Assembly (NCBI GenBank): GCA_963930655.1
Contig: OZ005610.1
Location: 18,288,001 to 18,352,000, forward strand
Length of the DNA: 64,000 nucleotides
Direction of reading: 5' to 3'
Source of the DNA: Myrica gale
Lineage: Eukaryota; Streptophyta; Magnoliopsida; Fagales; Myricaceae
Part shown: piece by piece, positions 59,719-64,000 of the stretch
Position numbering within the stretch: the stretch's first letter is position 1
Layout: each line of letters opens with the position of its first letter
The notes under the pieces: generated by a model
What the model saw: only the letters and a program-made list of their open reading frames with translations
Database searches by the model: none
Told to the model about the DNA's origin: nothing
Position numbers and translations under genes: made by a program

Positions 59719-61469
59719 CGTTTAGTTAAAAAATATGCTTAACTATATGTATGATGTAAGTAGCCAAAATGCGGTACAAAATATATAAATAAAGTTAAAA
59801 CTTTGTGGTGAATTACATTATGTGAATTAAATGATTTAAATAAATTAACTTGGGTGAATTAAATCAATTAAATTGGGATCACTAATTAATTAATTAATTA
59901 AGTAATGGTTAATTTAACTAAGATACTTCCAAACACATTAAAACTTGTTTGGACAGTTAACTTCAGACGAAACTGTTTAAACGCAATAAAACATCAGTCT
60001 AAACGTTTACATAACTGTCGTATGGCTTAAACGTGTTTAATGAGGACGACGATTGAAAATATTTATAGCTGTCCGGACATGTCCTCACACTGTCCGGACG
60101 AGACATGACATTTATAAAGCCAAACGGGTGCTTCCACATTGCATAATGTCTGAAGAATACTATCCAGAATCTATATAAACGCTTGGACTATTAATGTTTT
60201 AAAATCGTTATGAATCGTTTGACGCTTGGCATTTATAGCGAACATATGTCATTAGGCCATGTTGTGTTACATGCGTCCGGACGAACATGACAACCGTCTA
60301 GATGCTACGAACATGAACGTTTTCAGCTTACACACTTCTCCCTCACTCAATTGGCCTCCACCCTCATGCATTTTTCGGTCCCAAATTTGTATTCAAACTC
60401 TCTTATTTGAGGATCTCTTCATATCCAACTACAATTTTTGTATTTCTCGCATTACTTCATTATTTTTTGAGTTTTTATCAAAAATTTCAAACTCATTTTT
60501 CATGCACTACAATGTCTTTCTTTGATTGATTAAGTTGTAGATATGGATCTTGTTATGCGTTAGTATTGTTTTAAGTGTAATTTTGCAATGTTTGGTTGTG
60601 TATGAGAGGGCAAAAACAACCCAAGTAACTTTTGTCCTTTTTCTTATAAAACCGAATATGCTAAGAAACCTTTCTAAAGAGCAGGTGAATAGATCTATAT
60701 AATCAAGGACTATAATGAAGTGTAAAAGGAATAGATAAACAAATACAACAAATAAATATCAACAGTAAATGGAGATAAGGGTAGAGAGATAACACCGTGA
60801 CTTTTAGGTGGTTCGGCCAACACTTGCCTACGTCCACCCTCAAGGCTATTGACTTCCTTGGGCTTCTTTCACTATTCTCCAAATAGGAATTACACCTTAG
60901 CTTCTCGGGTGCTAAAGATCCTTTACAAAGTGTTTTCGAGCTCACACTTTAACTCACTCTCACAAATCCTCAAAACCTAGAGGATTTCTTCTACCCAAGA
61001 AGTAGGACAAATGTTTTTCACAGACACTCACGTGTTTTTCAAGAATGAGTACAAAGTGAATCTTAGAAAAAAGGCTCTTTAAGCTGAATAAACAAGTATG
61101 AGGTACTGAGGTGTGTAAAGAGACAATATTCAAAAAGAACTACAGAATTTGCAGGCGGAAGTACGAGCTTTTTGGTTGGTGGAGCTTCTTCCTTGTTGAA
61201 AGCTTTTTCTATCTCTAGAATTTAAGGCAAGAGTTAATAGCGCAGCACACACCCTTCTCTCTCTTCATCTTCTTCTATTTAAAGCTTCTTGGACACCAAG
61301 GGTCTTCTTGTAAAGTTTAAATGCTGTTGGAGGACATTTGAGACAATTGGAAGAAGTTGAAATGAGTTGACGTCGTTTCCGGATTTTCTGCAAAATAGCA
61401 CAATGTGTCGACACATTGATTGTATGTGCTGACACATTAAAATTGATCTGGAAATAGGCTCTCGGGCGT

Positions 61470-61740
61470 TAGTTCAATGTGTCGACACTATGGTCCAATG
61501 TGTCGACACTTCCAACACTTAGCCAAAAAAATCATTTCAAATGGTCTGAAAAGCAAACTCTTGGGTGTTAGTTCGATGTGTCGACACTATTGTTCAATGT
61601 GTCGACACTTCCAACACTTAATCATAAAAATTGTTTTGAAGGCTAGAAAATCAAAACTTTCGGGTAGTAGTTCAATGTGTCGACACCATGGTCCAATGTG
61701 TCGACAGTTCCAACACTTGGTCATAAAAATTGGTTCTTTA
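61470..61740. repeat. Three tandem units of about 98 bp with paired GTGTCGACAC sites
   Basis: Each unit has CAATGTGTCGACACTATGGT-like and CAATGTGTCGACACTTCCAA-like halves followed by a less conserved AT-rich part. Further single copies of the palindrome GTGTCGACAC occur at 61405 and 62605, and related TGTCGACAC at 62695. The repeats give a false repetitive ORF on the plus strand (61477-61761). Confidence 0.85.
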
Positions 61741-62254
61741 ACAACAACTACTCCAATTTAATAATTCTCAAAAACACTTGCAATATAGAAGATGATCAAT
61801 TAACAATAGTAATGATGATCAAGTATGCTTAGAGAGATTTTAGAATAAGGAACCCTTGATACATGAAAAATATAATGATCTTGAAAGGAATTTCAATGTA
61901 AAATCTAAAAGACTTGAACAACCTTGAAACTCAAACATTTCTTGGAGATCAAAATCATTTTCACTAAACCAACAGAAATCAACACTAGGTCATAAAAATT
62001 GGTTCTTTAACAACAACTACTCCAATTTAATAATTCTCAAAAACACTTGCAATATAGAAGATGATCAATTAACAATAGTAATGATGATTAAGTATGCTTA
62101 GAGAGATTTTAGAATAAGGAACCCTTGATACATGAAAAATATAATGATCTTGAAAGGAATTTCAATGTAAAATCTAAAAGACTTGAACAACCTTGAAACT
62201 CAAACATTTCTTGGAGATCAAAATCATTTTCACTAAACTAACAGAAATCAACAC
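61719..62254. repeat. Near-identical tandem duplication of about 268 bp
   Basis: 61719-61987 and 61988-62254 start GGTCATAAAAATTGGTTCTT and run to CAGAAATCAACAC. I see about two base differences (GATCAAG/GATTAAG and AAACCAAC/AAACTAAC), so the duplication is recent compared with its host element. Confidence 0.9.
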
Positions 62255-64000
62255 ATCTTTAAGGAATAACTTTTCTATCACGAAAATCTTGAACAAAGTG
62301 ATTTTGGCAAAGACCAGACCTGTAGATGTAGTCCTCAGGAGAGAGAGCGGGTTCTTCGGTTGTCCTAGCTTTTTTCTTCCCTTTGGAGCCCCCAGAGGCT
62401 GAAGTTCTTTGCGAGGAACGAGTATGACGATTGGAAGACATGGAGAACGGGATTTTGAGGGAAATGGGAAAATCGGCCGGTGGGTTTTTGGAGAGAGAGA
62501 GAGGTCTGAAAGGGGTAGAAAGCCTAAATGCCAAACCCTAACTCAAATGAGATTGATATACCACCCGTGTCCTTGCCTATTTTAAAAACAGTAAACACGG
62601 TCAATGTGTCGACACATTGGTCATGCTCCCGAAACATTGTAAAAAAAAAAGCTCTCGGGTGAATGGCTCATGTGTCCACACATGCGATCATGCTGTCGAC
62701 ACATAATCTCCATGGATGAAAAACTATAAAACTAGAGGTGCTGACACTTGTTTCACCAAGTGTTGACAGATCACATGAAAATTTATTTTATGAATCACGT
62801 AGAAACAAACAACCATCATTCTCAAACATGTATAATGCAATCAGACCACAAATTAAGAGATAAAACAAGGGTATAATAACAATTCAATCCAAAGGAATTT
62901 TCATTCCTATCTCTTGGCGAATAAAACAAAATCTTTCCTCATTAAGGGGTTTTGTGAAAATGTCCGCCAATTGAAGATCGATATTCTCAAACTCAAGAAT
63001 AATATTCCATCTTTGAGCATGATCACGAATAAAGTGAATTTTCATCTCAATATGTTTGGTCCTAGAATGCTGAATTGGATTTTTAGTAAGATTTATCGCA
63101 CTGGTGTTGTCACATTTTATTGGGATGAGTGAGAAATTAAGATTAAAATCTTCCAATTGTTGTTTCATCCACAATATTTGTGCACAACAATTGCCTACGG
63201 CAATATACTCAGCTTCCATAGTTGATAAAGCTACGGAGTTTTGTTTCTTACAACACCAAGAGACTAGTGAGGGTCCAAGAAATTGGCATGCTCCACCAGT
63301 ACTCTTTCTATCAATTTTACAACCGGCATGATCCGCATCCGAGTACCCTTGCAAATTGAATTCAACACTCTTAGGATAAAATAAACAAAGATTTTGAGTG
63401 CCAACAAGATATCTAAAAATTCGTTTGACAGCAATGAGATGAGATTCCTTTGGACATGATTGAAATCTAGCACACATACATACACTAAACATTATATCGG
63501 GTCTACAGCTGTAAGATATAGTAATGAGCGGATCCTACCTCGATACTTCGTTTGGTCCACATCCTTACCTTTTTCATCCTTCTCCATTTTTGTAGATGGA
63601 CTCATAGGTGTGCTCATAGGTTTTGAATTGTCCATGTTGAATCTTTTGATGAGATCTCTTGTATATTTAGCTTGACTTATGAAGATGCCTTCACTACATT
63701 GCTTAATTTGGAGCCCGAGAAAGTAATTCAATTCTCCCATGAGACTCATTTCAAATTCACCTTGCATCACTTGAGAGAACTCTTTGCACAAAGATTCATT
63801 AGTAGATCCAAAGATAATGTCATTAACATATATTTGAACTATTAATAACTCATTCTCTTTTTCTTTGGTGAAAAGAGTAGTATCAATTTTACCTCGTGAA
63901 AAGTCATTTCCTATAAGAAAGGAACTTAGGCCTTCATACCATGCTCGAGGTGCTTGTTTCAAACCATAAAGAGCTTTTGTGAGCTTGTATACATGATTTG

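Larger units (their letters stand above)
56916..60330 (+). mobile_element. CACTA element C (same family as 13992 and 31850)
   Basis: Begins CACTACAAGAAATAGG at 56916 and continues with the family's terminal sequence (AAAACATTAATTTTGTTA, ATCCAGGAACGCCA, TGTCTGGACAGGTCC) and GTCCGGACG-type words to about 57660. A leader-like part (57690-57800) matches those near 14740 and 31100. A short decayed ORF follows, then a MITE and a hAT insertion, then more GTCCGGACG-rich sequence at 59930-60330. The right terminus is not seen and is probably lost at the SIRE fossil. Confidence 0.7.
60680..64000 (-). mobile_element. SIRE-type Copia element, 3' part (fossil, runs off window)
   Basis: Read on the minus strand: reverse transcriptase part at 63962-63492, RNase H at 63492-62884 (ends in an ADIFTKPL motif), then a separate basic ORF at 62534-62259 in the place where SIRE elements carry their extra downstream ORF, a repeat-rich stretch, and an LTR-like region at about 61700-60690 that resembles the LTR at 25075-26278. 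Coding parts are open over several hundred bases, so it is younger than the other Copia fossils here, but not in one frame. The 5' part lies outside the window. Confidence 0.75.

Noticed and set aside
61477-61761. 94-aa ORF with repeated MCRHYGPMCRHFQHL-like units
   Set aside because: It is a by-product of the 98-bp tandem repeat on the strand opposite to the SIRE-type element; no domain.

Overview
The window looks like a transposon-rich intergenic block of a eudicot plant nuclear genome. It is AT-rich, has widely spaced intron-containing genes, carries plant-specific families (EG45/plant natriuretic peptide-like, DREB2-type AP2/ERF, GDSL esterase of the LTL1/cutin-synthase clade), and contains the usual angiosperm mobile elements: Copia of SIRE and other lineages, Gypsy-like LTRs, CACTA, MULE, hAT, LINE and TRIM. 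Species cannot be named from sequence alone.

Only three genes look intact. (1) A secreted EG45-domain protein, minus strand, two exons, 2614-3675, sits between two roughly 450-500 bp arms of a long inverted repeat. (2) A single-exon DREB2D-like transcription factor, 18166-18795, has two ACACGTGT boxes upstream. (3) A five-exon GDSL esterase/lipase, 43873-47157, has its catalytic residues and splice sites in place. They share no evident pathway; all three types are commonly linked to cell wall/cuticle or stress biology.

Layout. 1-600: end of a CACTA element lying in an old SIRE-type LTR. 605-4487: inverted-repeat unit with the EG45 gene and a solo LTR. 5420-7584: a Pack-MULE with a perfect 9-bp target duplication and pieces of three host genes. 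7600-12284: Copia and Gypsy fossils. 12285-13635: a second, internally deleted copy of the 605-4487 unit with an orphan EG45 exon 1. 13992-17150 and 23950-31850: two CACTA elements of one family facing outward, with the DREB2D gene between them, plus hAT, MULE and SIRE insertions. 31850-34380: broken LINE carrying a hAT. 36004-36604: TRIM. 39890-41600: Copia fossil. 43780-47157: GDSL gene. 48129-54523: a CACTA-type element holding exon-sized pieces of several host genes (PRMT4/CARM1-like, UAP56-like DEAD-box helicase, an unidentified coiled-coil protein) and Gypsy LTR debris. 55275-56216: a poly(A) retroposed sequence with a 14-bp target duplication. 56916-60330: a third member of the first CACTA family with a MITE and a hAT inside. 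60680-64000: SIRE-type Copia fossil running off the edge, with two kinds of tandem repeat.

The main theme is capture and shuffling of host gene pieces by DNA transposons. At least six or seven host-gene fragments sit inside two elements with well-marked or fairly well-marked ends, and one intact gene sits inside an inverted-repeat unit that has been duplicated and partly erased. No tRNA, rRNA or CRISPR array was recognised. All homology calls are from memory of family motifs; no database search was run.
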